Of a stretch of DNA of 64,000 nt, positions 50,724 to 58,665 are shown in pieces. The first letter of the stretch is position 1, and the number at the start of each line of letters is the position of its first letter. The notes beneath the pieces are model-generated. The model had not been told where the DNA came from. It ran no database searches and saw only the letters and a program-made list of their open reading frames with translations. Origin of the DNA: Mycobacterium asiaticum DSM 44297 (GTDB taxonomy: Bacteria > Actinomycetota > Actinomycetes > Mycobacteriales > Mycobacteriaceae); the NCBI RefSeq assembly GCF_000613245.1, contig NZ_HG964938.1, positions 716,965-780,964 of the forward strand, read 5' to 3'. The position numbers were made by a program, and so were the translations under genes.

Positions 50724-51788
50724 CTACCCGAGCCCCGGCACGATGTCGCCCAGCTTGAAGGTGACCGGCTGTTCCAGTTGCTCGTAGGTACACGAGCGCG
50801 GATCGCGGTCCGGTCGCCAACGGTTGAATTGGGCCGTGTGCCGGAAACGCGCGCCTTCCATGTGGTCGTAGCGCACCTCGACCACCCGCTCGGGCCGCAG
50901 CGGCACGAATGACAGATCCTTGCCGGCATTCCAGCGGGAGAATTCGTTCTTGCGCGGGGTGCGTTCGCCTGCCTCGTGGGCGGCCCAGTTCCACGGATGG
51001 TCGTCGAAGCTGGTGACCAGCGGTTGCAGCTCGGCGAACAGCCGCCGGCGCTCGGCCATCGGGAAGGCACCGATCACGCCGACCGACGCCAGCTGGCCGT
51101 CGTCTTGGTAGAGGCCGAGCAACAGGGAACCGATCGTGTCACCGCCCGACTTGTGCACCCGGTATCCGGCGACCACGCAGTCCGCGGTCCGCTCGTGCTT
51201 GATCTTGTACATGACGCGCTTGTCCGGCTGGTAGGTGACGGTCAGCGGTTTGGCCACGACGCCGTCGAGGCCGGCGCCCTCGAAGTCGCTGAACCACTGC
51301 TCGGCGACGCTCCGGTCGGTGGTGGCTGGGGTGACGTGAACGGACGGCCCTGAATCGGCCAGCGCGTCCACGAGTGCGGCGCGGCGCTCGCTGAAAGGAC
51401 GCCGGGTGTAGTCATCCTCGCCGAGGGCCAACAGGTCGAACGCGATAAACGACGCGGGCGTCGCCTTGGCGAGCATCCGCACTCGGGAGTCCGCCGGATG
51501 GATGCGCTGCTGCAGCGCCTCGAAATCCAGCCCGTGATCGGTGGCGATAACGATCTCGCCATCAATGACACAGCGTGGCGGTAATTCGTTCTTGACGGCT
51601 TCGATCAACTCGGGGAAATAGCGCGTCATGGGCCGCTCGTTGCGACTGCCCAATTCGACTTCGTCGCCGTCGCGGAAGCAGATGGAGCGAAAGCCGTCCC
51701 ACTTGGGCTCGTATGACGCGTCCGCCGGAATCGTCTTGACCGATTTGGCCAGCATCGGCGACACGGGCGGCATGACGGGTAAGTCCAT
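50724..51788 (-). CDS. ligC: ATP-dependent DNA ligase LigC
   Basis: This 354-residue ATP-dependent DNA ligase (Rv3731 orthologue) starts at MDLPVMPPVSPM. The adenylation motif KWDGFR has K29 as the AMP-binding Lys, with motif III VIDGEIV, motif IV LDGVVAKP and motif V VMYKIKHERTADC. An OB-fold follows (about 215-350). In mycobacteria LigC acts as a minor backup ligase in end joining and repair. It is divergent from the PolDom gene, sharing a 37-bp promoter gap. Confidence 0.93.
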   Translation of the reverse strand: MDLPVMPPVSPMLAKSVKTIPADASYEPKWDGFRSICFRDGDEVELGSRNERPMTRYFPELIEAVKNELPPRCVIDGEIVIATDHGLDFEALQQRIHPADSRVRMLAKATPASFIAFDLLALGEDDYTRRPFSERRAALVDALADSGPSVHVTPATTDRSVAEQWFSDFEGAGLDGVVAKPLTVTYQPDKRVMYKIKHERTADCVVAGYRVHKSGGDTIGSLLLGLYQDDGQLASVGVIGAFPMAERRRLFAELQPLVTSFDDHPWNWAAHEAGERTPRKNEFSRWNAGKDLSFVPLRPERVVEVRYDHMEGARFRHTAQFNRWRPDRDPRSCTYEQLEQPVTFKLGDIVPGLG

Positions 51789-51825
51789 TGGTTCATTGTT
51801 GCGTGCGGCATGCTGGAGTCCAGCT

Positions 51826-52941
51826 ATGGCTGCCGCAGCAGAAGAACTCGACGTCGACGGGGTCGCCGTCCGGCTGACCAACCGGGACAAGGTGTACTTC
51901 CCCAAGCTGGGGAAGCAAGGCACCAAGGGCCGGCTGGTCGACTACTACCGGGCTCTAACAACAGGACCAGCGAGCGGTCCGATGCTCACCGCGTTGCGTG
52001 ATCGGCCGACGCATCTACAGCGCTTCCCCGACGGCATCGACGGCGAGGAGATCTATCAGAAGCGGATTCCGCAGCACCATCCCGACTACCTGGAGACCTG
52101 CCGAATCACCTTCCCGTCCGGACGTACCGCCGATGCGCTGAAGGTGACCCATCCGGCGGCCGTGGTGTGGGCGGCCCAAATGGGCACCGTCACACTGCAC
52201 CCATGGCAGGTGCGCTGCCCCGACACCGACCACCCCGACGAGTTGCGCATCGACTTGGATCCGCAACCCGGCACCGGCTTCGCCGAAGCCCGAGCGGTCG
52301 CGGTCGACGTGCTGCGGCCGCTGCTCGCCGAGCTCGGTTTGGTGGGCTATGCCAAAACATCCGGGGGTCGTGGCATTCACGTTTTCCTGCGGATCGCCAC
52401 CGACTGGGATTTCGTGCAGGTGCGCCGGGCCGGCATCGCACTGGCGCGCGAGATCGAGCGGCGGGGACCGGATGCGGTGACCACGTCCTGGTGGAAGGAA
52501 GAACGCGGCAAGCGCATCTTCATCGACTTCAACCAGAACGCACGGGACCGCACCATGGCGTCGCCGTACTCGGTGCGCCGCACCCCGATTGCGACCGTCT
52601 CCACCCCGCTGAGTTGGGACGAGTTGGCGCATGCCGATCCCGACGACTACACCATGGCCACGGTGCCCGACCTGGTTGCGGGCCGTGATGACCCATGGGC
52701 CGGCATGGACTCACTCGCCCAGTCGATCGCTCCGCTGCTCGAGTTGGTCGAGGCTGACGAGCAGCGCGGCCTCGGCGACATGCCGTATCCGCCGAACTAT
52801 CCCAAAATGCCGGGGAGCCGAAAAGGGTTCAGCCGAGCCGGGATACGGACCGGAAGAAGTGACGCATCACGCCTTCAACGCCGCGGTCACCTCGGCGGCG
52901 GTCAGGATCGCGCTGGCATAGTTCGGCAGGTTCACCTCTAG
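51826..52941 (+). CDS. LigD-PolDom-like primase-polymerase (Rv3730c), 3' end frameshifted
   Basis: This is a stand-alone archaeo-eukaryotic primase domain protein of the LigD polymerase type. It has KVYFPKLG, THLQRFPDGIDGEEIYQKR (core RFPDGIDG), metal-binding D143-x-D145 in RIDLDPQPG, and GGRGIHVFLRI. Reading as written gives 371 codons ending at 52941. The last 35 or so residues after PKMPG are Arg/Gly noise and overlap the next gene by 75 nt. Adding one G to the GGGG run at 52812-52815 gives an end GEPKRVQPSRDTDRKK and a TGA at 52860-52862, just short of the neighbouring gene. That corrected end is the likely original. It is divergent from ligC, consistent with a repair pair. Confidence 0.88.
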   Translation: MAAAAEELDVDGVAVRLTNRDKVYFPKLGKQGTKGRLVDYYRALTTGPASGPMLTALRDRPTHLQRFPDGIDGEEIYQKRIPQHHPDYLETCRITFPSGRTADALKVTHPAAVVWAAQMGTVTLHPWQVRCPDTDHPDELRIDLDPQPGTGFAEARAVAVDVLRPLLAELGLVGYAKTSGGRGIHVFLRIATDWDFVQVRRAGIALAREIERRGPDAVTTSWWKEERGKRIFIDFNQNARDRTMASPYSVRRTPIATVSTPLSWDELAHADPDDYTMATVPDLVAGRDDPWAGMDSLAQSIAPLLELVEADEQRGLGDMPYPPNYPKMPGSRKGFSRAGIRTGRSDASRLQRRGHLGGGQDRAGIVRQVHL

Positions 52942-53481
52942 CGCGGCATGCATCTCCACGTCTGAGTAGTCCGCGGTTGCGTCCTTGACCACTGTGACGT
53001 CGTAGCCAAGCTCCGCGGCGAAGCGGACGGTTGCCTCCACACAGGTATGGGCGATGAGCCCGATGGCGATGAGCCGGTGGATGCCGTGCCTCTTCAGTTG
53101 CAGGTCGAGATCTGTGTTCGCGAAACCGCTGGAACACCAGTGTTCGTCGGCGACGATGTCGCCGGGTTGGGGTTCGAAGCCGGGGTGCAATTCGCCGCCC
53201 CAGGTGCCGTATTCGAACGTGCGGCGCGACCACGCGGCTCGCTGAACGGGCGCAACGTACTGCCATGACTCGTAATCGCCGGGGCGGTACCGGCGATGCA
53301 ACGCATAGAACACCCGCACCCGCGCCGCGCGCGCGGCGTCGAGCACCTGTTTCATGTGGGCGACACAGTCGTTGGCTTCCAACACCCCTTGCAGCCGTTC
53401 CCAGACTTTCCCGCCGGGCGAGATGAAGTCGTTGTAGGGATCGATGACCAACAGGCCAGTGGTGTTTTCGGGGTAGGTCAC
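52867..53481 (-). CDS. isochorismatase family cysteine hydrolase
   Basis: This 204-residue hydrolase has the catalytic Asp D14 in LVIDPYNDF and nucleophile C147 in GLIAHTCVEATVRFA. The region that normally gives the catalytic Lys reads IVADEHWCSSGFANTDL, with no Lys at the usual place, so activity may be altered or the Lys is supplied elsewhere. The substrate is unknown. Upstream (53482-53613) there is a 132-bp gap with no clear feature. Confidence 0.85.
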   Translation of the reverse strand: MTYPENTTGLLVIDPYNDFISPGGKVWERLQGVLEANDCVAHMKQVLDAARAARVRVFYALHRRYRPGDYESWQYVAPVQRAAWSRRTFEYGTWGGELHPGFEPQPGDIVADEHWCSSGFANTDLDLQLKRHGIHRLIAIGLIAHTCVEATVRFAAELGYDVTVVKDATADYSDVEMHAALEVNLPNYASAILTAAEVTAALKA

Positions 53482-53613
53482 GGCTGAGGTCCCATCCGTC
53501 GATGCGGCACGCGCCGTTCAGCATGACGGCAGTGACGGCGCGCGGCAACTGCGCATAATCTGTGTGGGCCCGATACCCCGGGGGCCGTCGTGGGCTCGAC
53601 ACAGAGGGGTTGA

Positions 53614-53811
53614 ATGACGACCGTAACGGGTTGCCGCTCATGCGGCGTCGAACCGCTACAGAGTGCGCGCTTCGGTGACGGCTGCGGGGAGTTAAAGGTC
53701 CGAGCGCGAGGTGATACCCGCAAACCCGCGCCGTTTGCGCAGCGCTGCCCGCAGCTGCCGGCCGCGCTGGGTTTCGGGGCGGACATCGGTCGGGCCGAGG
53801 TGATGCCATGA
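53614..53811 (+). pseudogene. zinc-ribbon N-terminal remnant (cyclase/ATPase-like)
   Basis: This 65-codon frame begins MTTVTGCRSCGVEPLQSAR, followed by FGDGCGE. It is strongly like the N-terminal zinc ribbon of mycobacterial adenylate cyclase / LuxR-type ATPase proteins, in which the second pair is CxxC; one Cys is Gly here. The rest of the frame has no recognisable domain and stops overlapping the next start (ATGA). It is probably the decayed start of a lost large gene, though a small real protein cannot be excluded. Confidence 0.4.
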
Positions 53812-54599
53812 CTCACCGAGTGCAGACCCTGTGGGAGGCCGACGGTTTGCTCGAAGCGCCTCGGCCGCTGCCGGACGGATCGGTGCTGGTGGCAAACACC
53901 ACGGCCGGCGGCGTTTACCGCTGGTCCGGCGACGCAATATCGACCGTGGTTGACCGGCGGCGCGGGATCGGCGGTATCGCGTTGCATGCCGACGGCGGAA
54001 TTCTGGTCAGCGGGCGCGATCTGGCGTATGTGCACCCGTCGGGTCTGCGGACCGTGCTGGCTCCCGTGGGCGCCACCGGCATCAACGATCTGACCGTGGG
54101 GTCGGATGGTTCGGTAATCGTCGGAGTTCTGCGTCATCAGCCGCAGGCGGGTCAGACCGCCGGACCCACCGAATTGATTCGTATCGCGCCCGACGGCGCG
54201 ACGCAGATTTTGCTGGATGATCTGCTCTGGCCGAACGGTGTTGGGTTCGCGCCGGGTGGCGAGACGCTGTATGTCGCCGAGTACGCGGCGGCGCGGGTGC
54301 GCGCATACGGACCGCACGGGTCGTCCGTATTCGCCGACGCGCCCCGCGGTGAATGTGACGGCCTGGCGGTCGATGCGGACGGTGGCGTATGGGTTGCGCT
54401 CGGAAGTGGCGGCGGCATTGCAAGATTCGATGCCGGGGGCGCTCTGCATGAAGTGGTCGAACTTCCGGGACGATTCGTGTCGTCGCTGGCCTTTGCCGGA
54501 ACGGCAATCTATGTCACCACCGCCGGGGCGCTGCTGCGGATCGATGTGGGTGTGCCGGGCGTGGCGGTGCCCGCGGCCGCGATCCCGGTCAAAGGGTGA
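53808..54599 (+). CDS. SMP-30/gluconolactonase-like beta-propeller protein
   Basis: This 263-residue six-bladed beta-propeller of the SMP-30/gluconolaconase/LRE type has repeated blades: GGIALHADGGILVSG, GINDLTVGSDGSVIVG, WPNGVGFAPGGETLYVAEY, CDGLAVDADGGVWVALG. Metal-site Asn/Asp fall in INDL, PNGV and CDGLAVD, typical of lactonases. The ATG overlaps the zinc-ribbon remnant's stop. It converges with the SDR gene, overlapping by 11 nt. Confidence 0.84.
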   Translation: MTHRVQTLWEADGLLEAPRPLPDGSVLVANTTAGGVYRWSGDAISTVVDRRRGIGGIALHADGGILVSGRDLAYVHPSGLRTVLAPVGATGINDLTVGSDGSVIVGVLRHQPQAGQTAGPTELIRIAPDGATQILLDDLLWPNGVGFAPGGETLYVAEYAAARVRAYGPHGSSVFADAPRGECDGLAVDADGGVWVALGSGGGIARFDAGGALHEVVELPGRFVSSLAFAGTAIYVTTAGALLRIDVGVPGVAVPAAAIPVKG

Positions 54600-55338
54600 A
54601 GGGGGCGTCCTCGGGGGCAACATGACGGGCGGCCAGCAACGCGCGGGCGGCGTCCCCGATCGGGATGCGCAGCGGGAGTTGCGGCTTCTCGGCGGCGTCG
54701 ACGACCTCTGCGGCAACCTGTTCGGGGGTGATCATCCCGGCGCGCGGTCCGCCGCCGTTCAACACGGCGGCGTAGGGATCGTCGGGCAGCGTGTAGGTGG
54801 CGACGTCGTCGAGTGCGCCGGAGCTCACGGCGGACGGTTCCAGGAGCGCCGCCTGAACGCCGAATGGCGCAACTTCGATGGCCAGGGCTTCGACCAACCC
54901 TTCCAGCGCCCACTTCGTCGCGGCGTAGGCGGCGGCGGGCGGCAACACGATTCGTCCGAGCACGCTGGACATGAACATCAGCTTGCCGTCACCGCGGGCT
55001 CGCATCTGCGGGAGTACGGCTTGCGCCACCCGGACGGCGCCGACGGTGTTGAGGTCGAACACCCGCCCCAGTTCCGGCAGCGGAATGGCTTCCACCGCGG
55101 CGTAGAAGATCGCCCCGGCGTTGGAGATCAGGATGTCGATTTCGCCGGCCGCCGCCACCGCGGCAGTGACACTCGAGTCGTCGGTGACGTCGAGTGCCAG
55201 CCGCCCGCTGACGTCGAGGTCGGCCAGCGTGCGCGGATCGCGTGCGGTGGCAATGACGCGGTGACCGCGGTGGGTGAACTCGGTGGCGATGGCGCGGCCG
55301 ATGCCGCGGTTGGCTCCGGTGATCAGCACGGACGACAT
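54589..55338 (-). CDS. short-chain dehydrogenase/reductase
   Basis: This 249-residue classical SDR has SVLITGANRGIGRAIA, LDVTDDSSV, ISNAGAIF, the Ser region MFMSSVLGRI and Y-x-x-x-K in AAYAATKWAL. GGAG lies 9 nt before the ATG at 55338. It follows the NmrA-like gene by 17 nt on the same strand, so the two form an operon under the TetR at 56382 (operators at 56314 and 56367). The substrate is unknown. Confidence 0.85.
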   Translation of the reverse strand: MSSVLITGANRGIGRAIATEFTHRGHRVIATARDPRTLADLDVSGRLALDVTDDSSVTAAVAAAGEIDILISNAGAIFYAAVEAIPLPELGRVFDLNTVGAVRVAQAVLPQMRARGDGKLMFMSSVLGRIVLPPAAAYAATKWALEGLVEALAIEVAPFGVQAALLEPSAVSSGALDDVATYTLPDDPYAAVLNGGGPRAGMITPEQVAAEVVDAAEKPQLPLRIPIGDAARALLAARHVAPEDAPFTL

Positions 55339-55355
55339 GATCGTTTCTCCTTGGC

Positions 55356-56291
55356 TTATGGCCGATCGGTGGCGAAGTGGGAATGGTTGCGCCGAATGAA
55401 GTCGGCGACCGACGCGGGCGGCCGGTCGAGCATCACCGCCAGCGCGGACGGGTCCGGTGCCACCAGTGGCTTGCTCCGCCGCGACAGGGCCGCGCCGACG
55501 GTCGCGATGTGTTGCGCCATGCCCACATTGACCGGGTGCTCGGATTCGGCGGCCAATTCCAGCTGCCGCTGCCACGCGGCGGCGGAGATGTGTTCATAGC
55601 GCACCGGCCGGCCCGCCGCCGCGGAGATGATGCGGGCAAGTTCGGTGTGGCTGATCGCTTCCGCCGGCGGTGGATAGCTGATCCGTGGTGAATCGGGACG
55701 AGGCGTCAACAGGTGGGCGGCGGCGATCTCGGCCGCGTCATCCCCGCTGATCCATGGCGCCTCACAGCCGCCAAAGCTGTTGGCGATCACGGCATCACGC
55801 TGGATGGTTCGCTGGTGCAGGACAGCGATGTTCTCGTGGAACAGTCCGGCGAACCGCAGCACCGTCGGATTTAAGCCTGCCCAGATGAAGATGTCCTCGG
55901 CAACCGCTTGAGCCTGGCCAAGTTTGCTCGGGCTGTCGAGGGCTGACACCGCCATGGACATCACCACGATGTGTGCAGCGGACGCGTGCTTAGAAAGCAC
56001 CGAGGCGACGTTGGCCGCGGCTGGGATGATGCCAGGCGCGACGGGGTAGGTGAAATACACGGCGCGGACGCGGTCGAATGCGGGTACCAGCGAGCCGCGA
56101 TCATGTAAGTCGCCGACGACGGTCTCGGCGCCTCGGCGACGCAATTCACCGGCGCGCTCGTCGTCGGTGCGGATCAGCGCCCGCACCGAATGACCACGTC
56201 GCAGCAGGCAGTCCACCACGGTAGCCCCGGTTCCGCCGTGCCGTCCGGTCGCACCGATTACCAGGATGGGCGATTCCGCGGTGTGCTGCAT
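55356..56291 (-). CDS. NmrA-like NAD(P)-binding protein
   Basis: This 311-residue atypical SDR of the NmrA/QOR2 type has an N-terminal ILVIGATGRHGGTGATVV nucleotide loop and lacks the Y-x-x-x-K pair. The mid-region SALDSPSKLGQAQAVAEDIF and APWISGDDAAEIAA are typical. GGAAGG lies 6 nt before the ATG at 56291. It may be a redox sensor or quinone reductase. First gene of the two-gene operon divergent from the TetR. Confidence 0.83.
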   Translation of the reverse strand: MQHTAESPILVIGATGRHGGTGATVVDCLLRRGHSVRALIRTDDERAGELRRRGAETVVGDLHDRGSLVPAFDRVRAVYFTYPVAPGIIPAAANVASVLSKHASAAHIVVMSMAVSALDSPSKLGQAQAVAEDIFIWAGLNPTVLRFAGLFHENIAVLHQRTIQRDAVIANSFGGCEAPWISGDDAAEIAAAHLLTPRPDSPRISYPPPAEAISHTELARIISAAAGRPVRYEHISAAAWQRQLELAAESEHPVNVGMAQHIATVGAALSRRSKPLVAPDPSALAVMLDRPPASVADFIRRNHSHFATDRP

Positions 56292-56313
56292 GGGCGTCCT
56301 TCCGACTAAGTAA

Positions 56314-56323
56314 ACCGATCGGT
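56314..56323. promoter_or_regulatory. TetR operator copy 1
   Basis: Core palindrome ACCGATCGGT within the longer sequence GTAAACCGATCGGTGTA. It lies 23 nt upstream of the NmrA-like start on the minus strand. The same 17-base sequence, followed by TATGAC-like bases, recurs 53 bp to the right. Confidence 0.7.
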
Positions 56324-56366
56324 GTATATGACCGGTCGACGATATCAGCGATCTCGCATAATGTAA

Positions 56367-56376
56367 ACCGATCGGT
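56367..56376. promoter_or_regulatory. TetR operator copy 2
   Basis: Second copy of GTAAACCGATCGGTGTA with core ACCGATCGGT. It ends 5 nt before the TetR ATG at 56382, so binding would block the regulator's own transcription start. The two copies serve the two divergent promoters. Confidence 0.7.
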
Positions 56377-56381
56377 GTAAT

Positions 56382-56963
56382 ATGACGGTCATGGAGCAAC
56401 GGGTAAGCGGACGCGGGGCCCGTGCGCGCATCGAGCGTGCGGCCGCCGAGCTCTTCTACCGCAACGGGATCCATGCCACCGGTGTCGATCTCATCGCCCG
56501 GCACGCCAGCGTTTCCAAACGCACGCTTTATCAACACTTTTCGAGTAAGGGCGAATTGGTCGAGAACTACCTGACCGCTATTGACGGTCGCGGCGGCACG
56601 CCGCTTGAACAGCGTCTCGCGGACACCGCTCTCTCTCCTCGCGAGCGGTTATTGGCCATCTTCGAGGCGCCGCGCGCAGAAGTGGTGCGCGGGTGTCCTT
56701 TTCACAACGCGGCGGTGGAATCCGCTGGCGCGATGACGAGCGCGGACAAGATCGTGCGGAGTCACAAGTTGCGGTTCACCCGCCGGCTTGCCGCCGTTGC
56801 GCAGGAACTGGGCGCCGCCGACCCGCACCTGTTGGGTCAGCAGCTCGCCGTGTTGTTCGAAGGGGCAACGGCGATGGCAACCTCGCTGAACGATGCGTCA
56901 CCGGTCGTACACGCCCGGGCGGCCGCCGCCGCGTTGATCGACGCCGCGGTGGTACCGGACTAG
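56382..56963 (+). CDS. TetR family transcriptional regulator
   Basis: This 193-residue TetR protein has the helix-turn-helix VDLIARHASVSKRTLYQHFS and a C-terminal domain containing RGCPFHNAAVE with a Cys that could sense electrophiles. The start is ATG 56382 or 56391 (MEQRV). Two operator copies flank its promoter, so it is autoregulated and controls the divergent NmrA-SDR operon. Its stop overlaps the convergent epimerase-like gene by 4 nt. Confidence 0.87.
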   Translation: MTVMEQRVSGRGARARIERAAAELFYRNGIHATGVDLIARHASVSKRTLYQHFSSKGELVENYLTAIDGRGGTPLEQRLADTALSPRERLLAIFEAPRAEVVRGCPFHNAAVESAGAMTSADKIVRSHKLRFTRRLAAVAQELGAADPHLLGQQLAVLFEGATAMATSLNDASPVVHARAAAAALIDAAVVPD

Positions 56964-57949
56964 TCGCGCCGCGCCTCCCGCAGTGCCGCAACCGTGTCGG
57001 CCAGCGTGGTACGGGCATCGTGGAATTGGATGCCGAGTTCCCGCTCGGCCGGCGTGTCATCGGATTCGGGCATCTGGGTGTAGTACTGCATTCCGGCCGC
57101 GGTCACCGGGTTCTCGAAGGGCAGATAGGGTCCCACGAAGTCCAAAAGTGTTCCGGCGGCGCGCAATGCGCTGTCCGGGACGGGAACCGGGAACATCGTG
57201 GTGCCCGACACCTCGCCCAGTAGCTTCGCCAGTTCGCCGACGGGGACTCGATGCCCGCCCACCATGTACCGTCGCGGACCGCGCCCCGGCTCGAGTAGCG
57301 CCGCGTGCACGGCGGCGACGTCGCGGACGTCGACGATCATCCAGGCCGCGCTGCGTCCGGGGATCCCGTGCATCTGCAACGCCGCCCGCACACCCTCGCC
57401 GGCTTCCCCGTACTGATCACCCACCGGCGGGCCGAGAACCATTCCGGGATACGTGATGTTGACCGGTGTGCCGGCGTCCTGCAGGCCGCGGGCATAGATC
57501 TCCACCTGCGCCTTGGAGGTTCCGTATCCGTCGGTCCCACCGACCACGGGCAGGTCGGCGCTCAGGGTCGCCACGTTCGGGTGGAACAGGGCGGTGAAGC
57601 TCGAGACATGCACGATCGGGTCCAGGCCGAGTTGGACCGCCTGCCCCAGAACGTTGCCTGCGCCTTCCATATTCGTGGCCAGCATCTGCGCCGTCTGCCG
57701 CGGATCGGTCGCCACCAGGGCGGCGCTGTGTATGACGGCGTCGCAGCCTTCCAGCGCCTGCCGGACCGACTCGCGGTCCTTAATGTCACCGACGGCGTAA
57801 TCGGATATGTCGACCCCAAGCGCGGCCACCGATGTCTTCAGGCGTTCCGGCTTTCGCACCAGGAACCGGACGGAGTGCCCGGCATCGGCGATGGCTTTGG
57901 CGGTCCACCCGCCGACGAACCCCGTACCTCCGGTGACCAGAACACGCAT
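56960..57949 (-). CDS. NAD-dependent epimerase/dehydratase family protein
   Basis: This 329-residue extended SDR has MRVLVTGGTGFVGGWTAKAI as the nucleotide loop and VIHSAALVATD. The Y-x-x-x-K equivalent is DGYGTSKAQVE, and MVLGPPVGDQYGEAG follows. It resembles dihydroflavonol-reductase-like or hydroxysteroid/nucleoside-sugar enzymes common in mycobacteria; the substrate is unknown. The ATG at 57949 is chosen over a longer reading. A 161-bp gap to the next gene shows no feature beyond the latter's ribosome binding site. Confidence 0.85.
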   Translation of the reverse strand: MRVLVTGGTGFVGGWTAKAIADAGHSVRFLVRKPERLKTSVAALGVDISDYAVGDIKDRESVRQALEGCDAVIHSAALVATDPRQTAQMLATNMEGAGNVLGQAVQLGLDPIVHVSSFTALFHPNVATLSADLPVVGGTDGYGTSKAQVEIYARGLQDAGTPVNITYPGMVLGPPVGDQYGEAGEGVRAALQMHGIPGRSAAWMIVDVRDVAAVHAALLEPGRGPRRYMVGGHRVPVGELAKLLGEVSGTTMFPVPVPDSALRAAGTLLDFVGPYLPFENPVTAAGMQYYTQMPESDDTPAERELGIQFHDARTTLADTVAALREARRD

Positions 57950-58110
57950 CTTCGCATTGTTGCAACCGTCGCAATCGGTGGAATGCGGTGGGGTGGCTGT
58001 CCCGCTCAGCAAGCGATCAAGCGGTTTCCGCAACTCACAACGCGGGTAATAGATCGCGGTGCGCTATCGCCGATTTCGGGATCGGCAAACCTACCAGGAG
58101 GAAACACAGC

Positions 58111-58497
58111 GTGGCTATCGGGTTCAAAGACGTCATCAAATCGAAGTATCTGCTGCTGACGACGTTCACCAAGGACGGCCGTCCCAAGCCGACCGCGATT
58201 TGGGGAGTGCCCGACGGCGACGACCGCCTGCTCGTTATCACCGATGACGACTCCTGGAAGGTCAAGCGCATTCGCAACACGCCGCGGGTGACGATCGCCA
58301 AGAGTGGTTCGTTGGGCAAGCCCAAGAGTGACGAGGTGGAAGCGGTTGCCCGCGTCCTACCGAAGTCCGAGACCCGGCGGGTCTACAACGCGGTGCTCAA
58401 GCGGTACTGGTACCACGCCTGGTGGTTCTATGCGCATTCGATCGTCCGCGGCGGCATCGACAAGGTGCACGTCGGACTGGAGATCAAGCCCGCTTAG
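58111..58497 (+). CDS. PPOX-class F420-dependent / FMN split-barrel protein
   Basis: This 128-residue flavin split-barrel protein has LLTTFTKDGRPKPTAIWGVPDGD, whose TFTKDGRPKPTAIW strand pair is typical. RLLVITDDDSWKVKRIRNTPRV is the phosphate-binding edge, and DKVHVGLEI ends it. This matches PPOX-class (TIGR03666-like) enzymes that often use F420. AGGAGG lies 9 nt before the GTG, which fixes the start. The substrate is unknown. Confidence 0.82.
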   Translation: MAIGFKDVIKSKYLLLTTFTKDGRPKPTAIWGVPDGDDRLLVITDDDSWKVKRIRNTPRVTIAKSGSLGKPKSDEVEAVARVLPKSETRRVYNAVLKRYWYHAWWFYAHSIVRGGIDKVHVGLEIKPA

Positions 58498-58513
58498 AAC
58501 CTGTCACCATGGA

Positions 58514-58657
58514 ATGGTGACTACCGCAATCATCGTCGCGGTGCTGGTTCTGCTCGGGCTCGGCATCGTGATCAACGGGTTGCTCCGGTTGCGGGAATGG
58601 TTGAAGAACTCGCCCAGCATCCCGAATCCGGACTTGCCGCCGGAAGATACCGACTAA
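58514..58657 (+). CDS. small single-span membrane protein
   Basis: This 47-residue protein has one N-terminal transmembrane helix (about 4-24, TTAIIVAVLVLLGLGIVING) followed by a short Pro-rich acidic tail (NPDLPPEDTD). It lies 16 nt after the split-barrel gene on the same strand. No strong ribosome binding site is seen; the composition and GC-rich third positions favour a real gene. Function unknown. Confidence 0.5.
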   Translation: MVTTAIIVAVLVLLGLGIVINGLLRLREWLKNSPSIPNPDLPPEDTD

Positions 58658-58665
58658 AGCTCGAC

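Noticed and set aside
54217..55599. 460-codon plus-strand frame over the SMP-30-like and SDR genes
   Set aside because: It runs out of frame through the propeller gene and antisense to the SDR; no domain pattern.
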